From Methylocystaceae bacterium (lineage in GTDB: Bacteria; Pseudomonadota; Alphaproteobacteria; Rhodospirillales; Terasakiellaceae), in assembly GCA_013373205.1 (NCBI GenBank), contig JABXIG010000001.1:62001-126000 (forward strand): a DNA stretch of 64,000 nt, read 5' to 3'. The stretch's first letter is position 1. The number at the start of each line of letters is the position of its first letter. This document shows positions 36,124 through 46,083 of the stretch, piece after piece. A model generated the notes under the pieces. That model was not told the origin of the DNA. It worked only from the letters and a program-made list of their open reading frames with translations, and did no database searches. A program made the position numbers and the translations under genes.

Positions 36124-36666
36124 ATGGAACTATTACTAATACTTTTGATCTCTATATGTTTTGTGGTTTTACTATATGGGCCATGGCGTTCGTTGTGGTT
36201 AAGTTGGGGACGGCAAAGGTTATTTGAAATCCGTGATAAACTTTTTTTAAAAGCTGCTAATGGTGAGATCAGTTTTGAAGATTCTGTTTATAAAGAATTC
36301 AGGGAAAGCATTAATAATAATATCCGTTTTTTACATCATGCAACAATCCCTAGAATTGTAGCTTCAACTTTTATTTCAAGAAAAATGGATGTTAAAGATG
36401 AATTAGCTAATGCGGTAACTGCAGTGGAAAATCAGGATTTAAAAGAGGAATTAACACGATTCCGAGCAAAGATATTAGTGACAGTTGCTTTTTGTGTGGT
36501 GTTACGTTCACCTTTATCGGCTGTTTTTTTTATAGTTGCGGCATTGTTTGCAATTGCTTTTCATCGGTTTTCTTGTGCACAGCAGTATATGTATTCTGCT
36601 ATTCAAAAGATTGTATCGGTGAGTTCACACAATCCAGCTTCTCATAGAAATTATAGAAACGCTTAA
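36124..36666 (+). CDS. Unknown membrane protein B
   Basis: A 180-residue protein with an N-terminal membrane segment (residues 2-20), a central charged helical region (EIRDKLFLKAANGEISFEDSVY, INNNIRFLHHATIPRI) and two further hydrophobic segments near residues 113-145. The central motif pattern, RDKLF followed by an acidic turn and IRFLHH, looks family-like but was not identified. ATG 36124 has a GAGAGA purine stretch upstream. AT-rich, like its partner, and followed by a terminator. Confidence 0.55.
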   Translation: MELLLILLISICFVVLLYGPWRSLWLSWGRQRLFEIRDKLFLKAANGEISFEDSVYKEFRESINNNIRFLHHATIPRIVASTFISRKMDVKDELANAVTAVENQDLKEELTRFRAKILVTVAFCVVLRSPLSAVFFIVAALFAIAFHRFSCAQQYMYSAIQKIVSVSSHNPASHRNYRNA

Positions 36667-36687
36667 TTTTTCACAAATATTGAAAGC

Positions 36688-36711
36688 CCTGCTTCTAAAA
36701 GGTGAAGCAGG
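36688..36711 (+). terminator. Rho-independent terminator
   Basis: CCTGCTTC pairs with GAAGCAGG around an eight-base loop, followed by seven T. It closes the two-gene AT-rich unit. Confidence 0.85.
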
Positions 36712-36836
36712 TTTTTTTCTATGTGTATTTTTTTTAATAGTGCGGATAGATCAGGATACTAGCCTCTACGCAAACAGGAATATTTCTGCCAAAGGTGTGT
36801 TTAGAACGCCGTTTGTTTATGGGACAGTCCATAATT

Positions 36837-37559
36837 TTAAGAGACGTTGACTTCGGGGGTGAAGATATAGCCTGCGCCATAGACCGTTTTAATCATAGTC
36901 GGTTCTTTGGGGTCTAATTCAATTTTCTGGCGAAGATGTCCAATATGAACGTCAATGGAACGATCAAAGGGAGAAGATTCCCGACCACGTGCCAGATCGA
37001 GCAACTGATCGCGGCTTAAGACCCGATTGGGGTGACTGGCAAGTGCACAAAGTAAGTCAAACTGAGCGGCGGTCAGCGGTGATTCCACTCCGTCCGGATT
37101 AATCAGCTTGCGTGCCATGCGATCAAGCTTCCAGCCGGCAAAACGCATTTCAGAAATATCATCACCTTTGGGGGCGGCTTTGGACTGGCCTTTTGCGCGG
37201 CGTAAAACACTGCGTACGCGCGCGCGCAGTTCACGCGGTTCAAACGGTTTGGAGATATAATCATCGGCACCGAGTTCCAAGCCAATAACCATGTCTGCCG
37301 TTTCGCCCATGCCTGTCAGAATGATAACCGGGATATGGTTCTCGCCACGAATTTCGCGCAATAAATCAAGACCGTCTTCGCCTTGCAGCATAAGATCAAG
37401 CACAACCATGTCCACATCCCCCTTGGCAAGGGCTGCTTTCATTTCAGCACCACTTTGTGCAGAGCTTGCCCGAAACCCGACGCCCGTCAGGCAGCGTTCC
37501 ACCAATGCACAGATATGTGGTTCGTCATCGACGACTAAGATATGGCCAGTATCAGTCAT
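36837..37559 (-). CDS. OmpR-family response regulator
   Basis: A 240-residue two-domain regulator. The receiver domain (residues 5-118) has the acidic pair VVDDEP, the phosphorylation Asp in MVVLDLMLQGEDG and the conserved Lys in YISKPFEP. The C-terminal winged-helix DNA-binding domain contains LTAAQFDLLCALASHPNRVLSR and SIDVHIGHLRQK. It follows the hybrid kinase gene by 65 bases and is probably its target, though a hybrid kinase may also signal elsewhere. Confidence 0.92.
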   Translation of the reverse strand: MTDTGHILVVDDEPHICALVERCLTGVGFRASSAQSGAEMKAALAKGDVDMVVLDLMLQGEDGLDLLREIRGENHIPVIILTGMGETADMVIGLELGADDYISKPFEPRELRARVRSVLRRAKGQSKAAPKGDDISEMRFAGWKLDRMARKLINPDGVESPLTAAQFDLLCALASHPNRVLSRDQLLDLARGRESSPFDRSIDVHIGHLRQKIELDPKEPTMIKTVYGAGYIFTPEVNVS

Positions 37560-37624
37560 AGTGTCCCTGTCTATTTGATATTTTTTTCAAAATCTTAGCC
37601 GAGTTTGGCGTCTTGGGAAAGTCT

Positions 37625-39667
37625 TTAAGAAATCTTTTCTGTATTGATATTGCGATCAAGCGCTGCGCGAATGCGGTTAGCAAGTTCCAAGCGTTCAAAT
37701 GGCTTGGCAATTAAATCCAGTTGCCCCTGAAAAATTCCGGTCTGGTCCATGACTTTATCCGGATATCCAGACATGAACAGCACAGGCAGATCGGGCAGTT
37801 TTTCCCGGATTTGTTCGGCCATGTTAATGCCGTTGAGACCCCCGGGCATTTCGATATCTGAAAAGAGCAAATCAAAGGCCTGATCCATTTCCAGAATCCC
37901 CAAAGCTTCATGCCCATCTGCTGCGGCGACAACTTCATAGCCAAGGCGGCGCAGGCTGGTGCTGGCAAAACCCCGTACACCCGGATCATCTTCGACCAGC
38001 AAAATGCGTTCACTGCCTTGGGGGAGTTTAAGATTACGTTTGGTCTTTGGTTCAATCGTCTGTGTTTCGCGACTGCGCGGCAGAACGATACGGAAAGTTG
38101 TGCCACTTCCCGTCGTGCTATCGACCTGAATGTGGCCTTGGGACTGGCGCACAAAGCCGTAAATCATTGAAAGGCCTAGTCCGCTGTTTGGTCCTTTTTC
38201 CTTGGTGGAAAAAAACGGTTCGAACATACGTTCCATGATTTCTGGTGACATGCCCGAGCCATTATCTTTGACCGAAATCACCACATAATCACCCGGGGTC
38301 AAATCGACGTTACGATCGGAAAAGATATTTTTAAGGGTGACATTCTCAATAGAAATTTTAAGACGGCCCACCCCGTTCATGGCATCGCGCGCATTGATGA
38401 CCAGATTAAGGATGGCATTTTCCAATTGGTGCGGGTCAATCAACACGGGCCAGATATTCTTGTTCACCTGTAACTGCATCTCGACTTGGGCCCCAAGGGC
38501 ACGGGTGAGCAGGTCTTTCATGCCTAAAATCAATTCACCAGCATTGCTGATGCGCGGCTTTAAAGGTTGCCTGCGTGCAAAGGCCAATAGCTGTTTAACC
38601 AGCTCACCACCACGTCGTGCTGCATCCAGGGCAGGGGCGATGAGTTCTTGCAGGGCCGGGTCTTCTTCGCCTTCTTCTTCCAGGACCGATAAATTACCGA
38701 TGATAATGGTGAGAAGGTTGTTGAAATCATGGGATAGTCCGCCAGTCAACTGACCGATAGCTTCCATCTTTTGGGCCTGACGGAATTTAAATTCGGCATC
38801 GCGCACATCGGTGACATCCTGACCGAGGACAAAATAGCCCATGACTTCATTATCTTCGCTGATGTGCGGGATGAATGATACGAGCACATGAACTTCGCGT
38901 CCGTCATTCAGTTCCAGCATAAATTCGCGCGAGGCCCGTTCACCGCGCAAGGCAGCGCGGATGCAAGGCAGATGCTCGCTATAAACTTTTTCACCCAAAA
39001 CTTCCTTGGCACTGCGCCCAACGATTTGATCGGGTTTGCGATTAAACCATTCGTGATATTGTTCGTTCGCAAAGGTATAGGTGAGATCGGATTTAACATA
39101 ACCGATCAGCGCGGGAACGGTATCTGCAATCAGACGGATACGTTCTTCGGAAATTTTAAGTTCGGCTGTACGTTGTGCAACACGTGACTCTAATTCTTCA
39201 TTTGCTTTTTTGAGGGCCGTTTCAGCGGTTTTACGTTCGGTAATATCTTTATAAACGGTGACGAAGCCGCCACCGGGCATGGGGTTGCCACGAATTTCTA
39301 GCACGGTGCCGTTGGGTCGGACACGTTCCATAATATGGGGCAGGAATTTTTTAGCTTCGGCTATTGTATCGGCAATGATGTCTTCAACAGGGAACTGACC
39401 ATATTCACCGCGTTCTGCATTATAGCGGATGAACGCTTCGAAAGGCGCACCGTAATAGCCAAACTCTTCAATTGGAAAATCGGTCAGTTCAAAAAACTTA
39501 GAATTCCAGGCCACAAGATTAAGATTTGCATCAAAAATGGAAAACCCGTCATCAAGATGTTCCAGACCTGTCTGGACAAAGGCCCATTGTTGAGCATCCA
39601 GTGAAGGACCATCGAGAAAGTGTGCGACTTGATTTCTGCGGTTTTTATGTGCTGTAGCCATTGACAT
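37625..39667 (-). CDS. Soluble PAS-PAS hybrid histidine kinase
   Basis: A 680-residue cytoplasmic protein with no membrane segment. It has a PAS domain (residues about 27-140, with RYNAERGEYG), a coiled-coil linker, and a second PAS domain (about 178-295). The phosphoacceptor motif is GGLSHDFNNLL near residue 315. The ATPase domain has NLVINARDAM (N box), DNGSGM (G1) and GLGLSMIYGF (G2). A C-terminal receiver domain has LLVEDDPGVRG, the Asp in LLFSDIEMPGG and the Lys in LIAKPF. It probably senses an internal cue such as redox state or a small molecule. Confidence 0.92.
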   Translation of the reverse strand: MSMATAHKNRRNQVAHFLDGPSLDAQQWAFVQTGLEHLDDGFSIFDANLNLVAWNSKFFELTDFPIEEFGYYGAPFEAFIRYNAERGEYGQFPVEDIIADTIAEAKKFLPHIMERVRPNGTVLEIRGNPMPGGGFVTVYKDITERKTAETALKKANEELESRVAQRTAELKISEERIRLIADTVPALIGYVKSDLTYTFANEQYHEWFNRKPDQIVGRSAKEVLGEKVYSEHLPCIRAALRGERASREFMLELNDGREVHVLVSFIPHISEDNEVMGYFVLGQDVTDVRDAEFKFRQAQKMEAIGQLTGGLSHDFNNLLTIIIGNLSVLEEEGEEDPALQELIAPALDAARRGGELVKQLLAFARRQPLKPRISNAGELILGMKDLLTRALGAQVEMQLQVNKNIWPVLIDPHQLENAILNLVINARDAMNGVGRLKISIENVTLKNIFSDRNVDLTPGDYVVISVKDNGSGMSPEIMERMFEPFFSTKEKGPNSGLGLSMIYGFVRQSQGHIQVDSTTGSGTTFRIVLPRSRETQTIEPKTKRNLKLPQGSERILLVEDDPGVRGFASTSLRRLGYEVVAAADGHEALGILEMDQAFDLLFSDIEMPGGLNGINMAEQIREKLPDLPVLFMSGYPDKVMDQTGIFQGQLDLIAKPFERLELANRIRAALDRNINTEKIS

Positions 39668-39935
39668 ACCCGTTTGTAACTTACTTTTAGGCTAGCGAAA
39701 AGTGCTAAGGGTTGGGCGAGATTTACATTCCTTTACAATGTTTATCGGAATCTTGAATGTCTATGCATTGACCCTTCACAGTTTTCGGGTAGCCTCTCAG
39801 TGTCGAAAAAGCAGCCGATGTCGTAGCGACGTATATTTTGTTTCAGTCGAAACAATTTCGATGGTACGCTCAGCGCTTATAAAAAGAAAGAAAGTACGGC
39901 TTATCTAACGGGCCGGTATAACTGGGAGAATAAAC

Positions 39936-40742
39936 ATGACAGGGCAAACGCCCATTTTGGAAGTCAATGACATTTCATTGCGTTTTGGCGGTGTGCGCGC
40001 ATTGAGCAATGTCACCTTCGATGTGAAAAAAGGCGAGTTATTTTCCATCATCGGCCCGAACGGGGCGGGGAAAACTTCGTTATTGAACTGTATCTCCGGG
40101 CGTTATTCGCCGCAGGAAGGCTCTATTCAATTTAATGGTAAGGAAGTCACCAAGATGACGCCAAACCATCGTGCCGAACTGGGTATGGGCCGGACGTTTC
40201 AGAACCTGGCGCTTTTTGCGCATATGTCGGTTCTGGATAATATCATGGTGGGACGTCACCACCTGATGAAAAATAATTTCCTGACAGGTGGTATGTACTG
40301 GTTTGGTGGCGCGCAGAAAGAAGAACTGACGCACCGTCGCGAAGCCGAAGACATTATCGATTTTCTTGAAATCTCCCACATTCGAAAATCGGTTGCCGGT
40401 ACGCTGTCATATGGTTTGCGCAAACGTGTCGAGCTTGCCCGTGCGGTTGCTCTGCGTCCTGACTTGCTGTTGTTGGATGAGCCCATGGCCGGGATGAACC
40501 TAGAAGAGAAAGAAGATATGGCACGCTATATCTGCGATCTCAACGAAGAATGGGGCATGACGGTTGTGATGATCGAACATGATATGGGCGTTGTAATGGA
40601 TATTTCCGAACGCGTCATGGTGTTGGATTTTGGTAAAAATATTGCCGAAGGTCTGCCCCATGAAATCATGAGTAACGATTATGTGAAACGCGCCTATCTG
40701 GGTGAAGAAACTGACGAAGAGACAGAAGGCGAGGTCGCTTAA
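39936..40742 (+). CDS. LivG-type ABC transporter ATPase
   Basis: A 268-residue ATPase of the branched-chain amino acid (HAAT) transporter family. It has Walker A GPNGAGKTS (residues about 38-46), a short signature LSYGLRKRVELARA, and Walker B LLLLDEPMAGMN with the LivG-specific MEEKED-like continuation. It powers uptake with the two permeases downstream. A 268-base non-coding region upstream probably carries the operon promoter. The gene ends one base before the acyl-CoA ligase start. Confidence 0.9.
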   Translation: MTGQTPILEVNDISLRFGGVRALSNVTFDVKKGELFSIIGPNGAGKTSLLNCISGRYSPQEGSIQFNGKEVTKMTPNHRAELGMGRTFQNLALFAHMSVLDNIMVGRHHLMKNNFLTGGMYWFGGAQKEELTHRREAEDIIDFLEISHIRKSVAGTLSYGLRKRVELARAVALRPDLLLLDEPMAGMNLEEKEDMARYICDLNEEWGMTVVMIEHDMGVVMDISERVMVLDFGKNIAEGLPHEIMSNDYVKRAYLGEETDEETEGEVA

Positions 40743-40743
40743 G

Positions 40744-42675
40744 ATGGCTGAATATTGCGATATCAAGGTACATGACACCTTCCCGAAAATTTTACGTTAC
40801 AATGCGCAAAACTGGCCTAATGAAATTGCCATGCGCGAAAAAGAATTCGGCATCTGGAACGAATTTACCTGGGCTGATTACAACGAAGAAGTCAAGCTGC
40901 TGTCTGTTGGTATGCACGCCTTGGGCTGCGGCAAAGGTGATACTGTTGGGCTTCTTGGTAAAAACCGTCCTGAATGGGTATGGGGTGAGGTAGCGGCACA
41001 AGCCATCGGATCCATGTCCATGGGGATTTATGAAGATTCACTTGGCCCGGAAGCGTCTTACCTGATCAATTATGCGGAAACGAAGATCGTGATCGCAGAA
41101 GATGAAGAACAGGTGGATAAGCTTCTGGAGCTGGAAGATGTCACGTCAATCAAACACATTATCTATTGTGATCCACGCGGCATGCGTAAATATGATGACC
41201 CGCGTCTGATGGATCATGAAGATCTGAAAAAGTTGGCCTTGGCCGAGTTGGAAAAGAACCCCAAGCTTTATGACGAGCTGGTGGATAAAGGCACAGCCGA
41301 TGATGTGGCGATTCTTTGTACAACTTCCGGGACAACATCCAACCCGAAACTGACCATGCTACAATCTGGTCCGTTCCTGGATCATTCTTTAGCATATTTG
41401 CGCGCCGATGGGCGTGAACCGGGCGACAACTATGTGTCTGTTCTGCCGCTGCCCTGGATTATGGAACAGGTCTATGTGGTTTCCCAAGCTTTGATCGCGC
41501 GTGTGATCGTCAACTTTGTGGAAGAACCGGAAACCATGATGTCCGATCTTCGCGAAATTGGTCCAAGCTTTGTTCTCTTGGCCCCGCGTGTGTGGGAAAA
41601 TATCGCTGCAGACGTCCGTGCCCGTATGATGGATTCCACCAAATTTAAACAGAAGATGTTTGAATGGGGTATGAAGCTGGGCATGGAAGCACTGGATCGT
41701 GGTGAACGTTCCAAACTGGCGGATTTCATTTTGTTCCGCGCGTTACGTGACCGTCTTGGCTTTACAAACTTACGCTCTGCTGCAACAGGTGGGGCGGCGA
41801 TGGGGCCGGATACATTCCGTTTCTTCCTCGCCATGGGTGTGCCGCTGAAACAGCTTTATGGTCAAACCGAAATGGCGGGTGCCTATACCATTCACCGCGG
41901 TGATGACATTGATTTCGATTCAGTCGGCTTCCCGTTTGATAATGCGGAAATCAAGATCATCAATCCGGACGAAGAAGGCGTTGGTGAAATCGTTTCCAAA
42001 AACACTGGTATGTTCCTGGGATATTACAAAAACGAAGAAGCCACCAAAGAAGACGTTCGTGACGGTTGGATGCACACAGGTGATGCTGGATACTTCAAGA
42101 AAGAAAACGGACATCTCGTGGTTATCGACCGGATCAAGGATTTGGCGGAAACCTCGACAGGTATTCGTTTCAGCCCGCAATTCATTGAAAACAAACTTAA
42201 GTTTTCACCATTTGTGGCCGAAGCGGTTATTCTGGGTAAGGATCGTCCGTATCTGTCGGCTTTGATTTGTATCCGTTTTTCCATTGTGTCGAAATGGGCA
42301 GAACAAAATCAAATCGCCTTTACCAACTACACCAATATCTCTGCTTTGCCGCAAGTTTATGCGCAGGTCAAAAAAGAGATTGAAAAAGTTAACGCAACCC
42401 TGCCTGAAGCACAGCAAATCCAAAAATTTGTTCTGCTTTATAAAGAACTGGACGCTGATGACGGCGAACTGACCCGTACCCGTAAGGTACGTCGTAAAGT
42501 GGTTGCAGAAAAATACGCAGAAATCATCGATGCGATTTATGAAGATGCCCCAGAGGTACATATCGACACGATGATTACATTCCAGGATGGCTCCAAGTCG
42601 CGCATCGTTACCGACCTTGTGGTCGAAACAATGGACGTGGCCAGCCTGACACAAACACAAGCTGCGGCTGAATAA
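40744..42675 (+). CDS. Long-chain fatty acid-CoA ligase-like AMP-binding enzyme
   Basis: A 643-residue ANL-superfamily acyl-CoA synthetase. The ATP-binding P-loop is TTSGTTSNPK (about residue 200), then YGQTEMAG, the hinge YFKKENGHLVVIDRIKDL, and a FAA1-type C-terminal domain. It makes an acyl-CoA from a carboxylic acid, ATP and CoA. It is placed inside the importer operon, directly after the LivG-type ATPase, which suggests it activates the imported acid. ATG 40744 is chosen over a longer frame overlapping the ATPase gene. The true substrate is unknown. Confidence 0.87.
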   Translation: MAEYCDIKVHDTFPKILRYNAQNWPNEIAMREKEFGIWNEFTWADYNEEVKLLSVGMHALGCGKGDTVGLLGKNRPEWVWGEVAAQAIGSMSMGIYEDSLGPEASYLINYAETKIVIAEDEEQVDKLLELEDVTSIKHIIYCDPRGMRKYDDPRLMDHEDLKKLALAELEKNPKLYDELVDKGTADDVAILCTTSGTTSNPKLTMLQSGPFLDHSLAYLRADGREPGDNYVSVLPLPWIMEQVYVVSQALIARVIVNFVEEPETMMSDLREIGPSFVLLAPRVWENIAADVRARMMDSTKFKQKMFEWGMKLGMEALDRGERSKLADFILFRALRDRLGFTNLRSAATGGAAMGPDTFRFFLAMGVPLKQLYGQTEMAGAYTIHRGDDIDFDSVGFPFDNAEIKIINPDEEGVGEIVSKNTGMFLGYYKNEEATKEDVRDGWMHTGDAGYFKKENGHLVVIDRIKDLAETSTGIRFSPQFIENKLKFSPFVAEAVILGKDRPYLSALICIRFSIVSKWAEQNQIAFTNYTNISALPQVYAQVKKEIEKVNATLPEAQQIQKFVLLYKELDADDGELTRTRKVRRKVVAEKYAEIIDAIYEDAPEVHIDTMITFQDGSKSRIVTDLVVETMDVASLTQTQAAAE

Positions 42676-42689
42676 GGGAGAGAAACGAC

Positions 42690-43583
42690 ATGAACTGGGA
42701 TCTACTTGGTCAGCTGCTCATGAACGGGCTAATCATCGGGGCGCTTTATGGCGTTGTCGCGATGTGCTTCGTTCTGATCTACAAATCGACCCAAATTGTA
42801 AACTTTGCCCAAGGTGAGTTCTTGCTCATTGGTGCTTGGGTGTGCTGGTGGTTCCTGACCACCTGGGAACTGCCTTTTGTGGTTGGTTTCCTCTTTACAC
42901 TGGCCTTTATGACAGTGTTCGGGATTGTCTTGCAGACAGTTGTATTGCGTCCGATGATTGGGGAACCGATTATCTCCGTCATTATGGTAACGATCGGTCT
43001 GAGCCTATTTTTCCAAGCGGGCATGAAATGGGTGTTCGGGGTGAACGTTCAACCTTTCCCGAAAGTGTTTGAAACCGAAACCGTTGAAATCTTCGGTATG
43101 ATGATTCAGACGGCCTATATCATGAGCTTGGGCATCTCGCTCTTCATCATGATCGGTTTTGCATGGTTCTTTAAATCTTCCAAACATGGTCTGGCCATGC
43201 GCGCCACAGCGTTTGACCAACAAGTTGCCCAGTCTTTGGGGATTTCTGTCAAAAACGTCTTTGCAATGGCTTGGGCCATCAGTGCAGTTGTTTCAGCTGT
43301 TGCCGGTGTGGTCATCGGGATTGTAAACGGCGTGTCTGATACGCTGGCTTTCATCGGGATTAAAGTGTTCCCGGCGGTGATCCTGGGTGGTCTGGACTCC
43401 ATTATCGGCGCGATTGTCGGTGGTGTGATCATTGGCCTGCTGGAAAACTTTGCAGAATATGCTGACGGACAATGGTTCCAAGTCGGCAACATGTACACCA
43501 TTGCACCGTTCTATGTGTTGGTCATCATCCTGATGATTAAACCTTACGGTCTGTTTGGCACAAAAGATATTGAGCGAGTATAA
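42690..43583 (+). CDS. LivH-type ABC transporter permease
   Basis: A 297-residue permease with about eight membrane segments. The N-terminus has GLIIGALYGVVAMCFVLIYKSTQIVNFAQGEF, the classic LivH opening, and GGLDSIIGAIVGGVIIG is the conserved loop near the C-terminus. With the LivM-type protein it forms the membrane channel. GGGAGA lies upstream of ATG 42690. Confidence 0.93.
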   Translation: MNWDLLGQLLMNGLIIGALYGVVAMCFVLIYKSTQIVNFAQGEFLLIGAWVCWWFLTTWELPFVVGFLFTLAFMTVFGIVLQTVVLRPMIGEPIISVIMVTIGLSLFFQAGMKWVFGVNVQPFPKVFETETVEIFGMMIQTAYIMSLGISLFIMIGFAWFFKSSKHGLAMRATAFDQQVAQSLGISVKNVFAMAWAISAVVSAVAGVVIGIVNGVSDTLAFIGIKVFPAVILGGLDSIIGAIVGGVIIGLLENFAEYADGQWFQVGNMYTIAPFYVLVIILMIKPYGLFGTKDIERV

Positions 43584-43587
43584 TTAG

Positions 43588-44679
43588 ATGGCTGGTTATA
43601 ACATGATGCGGTGCGGTGAATTCCGCACCACCTACGAGAAAGACACAACCATCTTTCCGACCCCTATGTCCAAGAAGTTTGCAATCCTCGGCGTGATCCT
43701 TTGTGTGATTGCCCCGTTGCAAATCGGTGAATTCAGTTTTGTCAGCCCGGCAATTCTGACTCTGATGATCCAGATCGGTTATCTGTCGATCGGGGCCTTG
43801 GGTCTAAACATTCTGGTTGGTTTTACCGGACAAATCTCATTGGGCCATGCGGCATTCTTCGGGTTTGGTGCTTTTGCATCAGCCTGGATGAACAACGATT
43901 TCGCAATTCCGGTCTTTTTCTCCATCCCATTGGCGGGTGTTCTCACCATGGCAGTGGGGATGATTTTCGGGATGCCGGCGGCGCGGATTAAAGGTCTGTA
44001 TCTCGCGATTGCCACATTGGCATCCCAGTTCATTCTGGAAGACTTCTTTGCCCGTGCGGACTGGTTTACAGGTGGGGCGGCTGGTGCCTTGGCGAACCCG
44101 TTTGAAATCTTTGGTTTCGTGATTTCCGGTGACCGTAGCTACTATTATGTAGTGCTGGTTTATATGGTGGTGATGTATATCATCGCTGCAAACCTGATGC
44201 GCTCACGCGATGGCCGTGCTTTTGTTGCGGTGCGTGACCACTATCTGTCTGCGGAAGTCATGGGCATTAACCTGACTTGGTATCGCGTTCTGTCTTTCGG
44301 TATTTCTTCATTCTATGCCGGGATCGCGGGTGCCTTGTTTGCCCACTATCTTGAATATGTATCGGTTGAAAGCTTCAATCTGCTGCTGTCCATCCAATTT
44401 ATCGGCATGATCATTATCGGTGGTCTGGGTAGCGTGATGGGGTCCTTGATGGGAACAGTCTTTATGGTGCTGTTGCCGGAGGTTATGCAGGAAGCCGCCA
44501 GCATTATTACCTCTACATCCTGGGGTAATATTCCGGCGATCACCGAAGGGATTAACTTTATGAAAGAGATGGTCATCGGGGCTGCTATCGTTCTGTTCCT
44601 GATTTTTGAACCGGACGGGCTGGCGCACCGCTGGCGGATGATCAAAGCTTATTGGAAGCTTTATCCATTCTCTTACTAA
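43588..44679 (+). CDS. LivM-type ABC transporter permease
   Basis: A 363-residue permease with about nine membrane segments. Signatures are LGLNILVGFTGQISLGHAAF and the later GGLGSVMGSLMGTVFMV. The N-terminus has about 30 extra polar residues before the first membrane segment. It starts four bases after the LivH-type gene and is followed by a 109-base gap with two hairpins before the binding protein gene. Confidence 0.93.
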   Translation: MAGYNMMRCGEFRTTYEKDTTIFPTPMSKKFAILGVILCVIAPLQIGEFSFVSPAILTLMIQIGYLSIGALGLNILVGFTGQISLGHAAFFGFGAFASAWMNNDFAIPVFFSIPLAGVLTMAVGMIFGMPAARIKGLYLAIATLASQFILEDFFARADWFTGGAAGALANPFEIFGFVISGDRSYYYVVLVYMVVMYIIAANLMRSRDGRAFVAVRDHYLSAEVMGINLTWYRVLSFGISSFYAGIAGALFAHYLEYVSVESFNLLLSIQFIGMIIIGGLGSVMGSLMGTVFMVLLPEVMQEAASIITSTSWGNIPAITEGINFMKEMVIGAAIVLFLIFEPDGLAHRWRMIKAYWKLYPFSY

Positions 44680-44696
44680 CAAAATAAATAACGAGA

Positions 44697-44743
44697 ATTC
44701 TTACGAAGAATATGTGGGGCGATAAAAGCAATAATAATGCCCC
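44697..44743 (+). promoter_or_regulatory. Two intercistronic hairpins before the SBP gene
   Basis: ATTCTT (44697-44702) pairs with AAGAAT (44706-44711) around ACG. GGGGC (44716-44720) pairs with GCCCC (44739-44743). No T-tract follows, so these are more likely mRNA processing or stability elements that set the SBP level apart from the permease genes. Confidence 0.45.
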
Positions 44744-44788
44744 GGATCACCTCACAGGAAGGTAACTTTACAAAGGGAGACGCATTAG

Positions 44789-46063
44789 ATGCGCAAATTA
44801 CTATCTGGCCTTTTGGCCACAACAACTGCAGTTGCATTCGCTGGTTCTGCACTGGCTGCTGATAAAGTTCTGATTGCAAACCTGGCGGATTTGACAGGTC
44901 CAACAGCTTCTGTATCCAAACCTTTCACAAAAGGTAAAGAAGATGCAGCCGCTTACGTTAACGCCAATGGCGGTATCGCGGGCATGCAAGTCGATCTGGA
45001 CACAGTTGATTATGCTTACGCTGCTCCGCGTGCGATTGCACAATATAAAAAGTGGAAATCTGCAGGCGTAAAAGTTATTCAAGGCTGGGGTACAGCTGAT
45101 ACAGAAGCATTGGTCGGTTTTGTTGGTCGCGACAAAATCCCTTATTATTCTGCTTCTTATTCTGCTCACTTGCAGGATCCAAAAGGTAAGTCTGAGCACA
45201 CGAAAAAAGCTGCACCTTACAACTTCTTCGCTGGCCCGTCTTATTCAGACGGCGCGCGCGCTGTAATCCAGTGGGCTGCTGAAGATGCAAAGAAAAAAGG
45301 CATTGCTAAGCCGAAGTTCGTTTACATGGGTGATAACCACCCGTATCCGAATGCTGCGAAAAAAGCGGCAAAAGGCTATGCTGAAGACCTCGGTTTCGAA
45401 ATCGGCACCGACATTGTTTATTCTATGAAAGCTGGTGACTTCAAAGCACAATGCCTGTCTTTGAAAGAATCTGGTGCACAATATGCATATCTGGCGAACA
45501 CAGGTGGTTCTGGTATTTCTTTGCTGAAATCCTGTGTATCTGTCGGCGCGGACGTTCAATTCCTGACAAACGTTTGGGGTATGGATGAAAACGTAATGAA
45601 AGCGGCTGGTAAAGCAGCTGATGGCGTTGTCTTCCCAATGGGTGCGGCTGCTTTTGGTGCAGACGTTCCAGGTATGGAACTGGTTAAGAAAATTAATGCA
45701 GCTGGTTCTAACGCGGATCACCATGCGGTTCACTACATGCGTGGCGTTTGTTCTTTCTTCTACATGAAAGAAGCCATGGAATGGGCTGTTGCGAATGGTG
45801 GCCTGACTGGCGAAAACATCAAGAAAGGCATGTACCAGAAGAAAGACTGGGTACCTGCAGGTCTTGAAGGTGTTTGCCCGGCTGGTACTTGGACAGAAGA
45901 TGACCACCGTGGTCACATGGACGTTTATGTTTACCAAGCAAACGTAAAAGAAGATCCGGCTGCGAACGCAACTGTGCCGGAACTGTTGAAAGCTGGCACA
46001 ATCGGCATGACCAAGCTGTTTGATGCGAAGCTGGAACGTAAACCAGAGTGGCTCGGCCTCTAA
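44789..46063 (+). CDS. LivJ-type ABC transporter substrate-binding protein
   Basis: A 424-residue periplasmic-binding protein of the Peripla_BP_6 family. It has a signal peptide (LLSGLLATTTAVAFAGSALA, cleavage after about residue 23). The mature fold starts DKVLIANLADLTGPTASVSKP and contains YVNANGGIAGMQVDLDTVDYAYA. Such proteins bind amino acids, aromatic acids, fatty acids or amides. With two CoA ligases in the operon, a carboxylic acid is the best guess. The gene is preceded by its own ribosome binding site (GGGAG). Confidence 0.9.
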   Translation: MRKLLSGLLATTTAVAFAGSALAADKVLIANLADLTGPTASVSKPFTKGKEDAAAYVNANGGIAGMQVDLDTVDYAYAAPRAIAQYKKWKSAGVKVIQGWGTADTEALVGFVGRDKIPYYSASYSAHLQDPKGKSEHTKKAAPYNFFAGPSYSDGARAVIQWAAEDAKKKGIAKPKFVYMGDNHPYPNAAKKAAKGYAEDLGFEIGTDIVYSMKAGDFKAQCLSLKESGAQYAYLANTGGSGISLLKSCVSVGADVQFLTNVWGMDENVMKAAGKAADGVVFPMGAAAFGADVPGMELVKKINAAGSNADHHAVHYMRGVCSFFYMKEAMEWAVANGGLTGENIKKGMYQKKDWVPAGLEGVCPAGTWTEDDHRGHMDVYVYQANVKEDPAANATVPELLKAGTIGMTKLFDAKLERKPEWLGL

Positions 46064-46083
46064 GGAATCCTTCCTGAGGTGAT

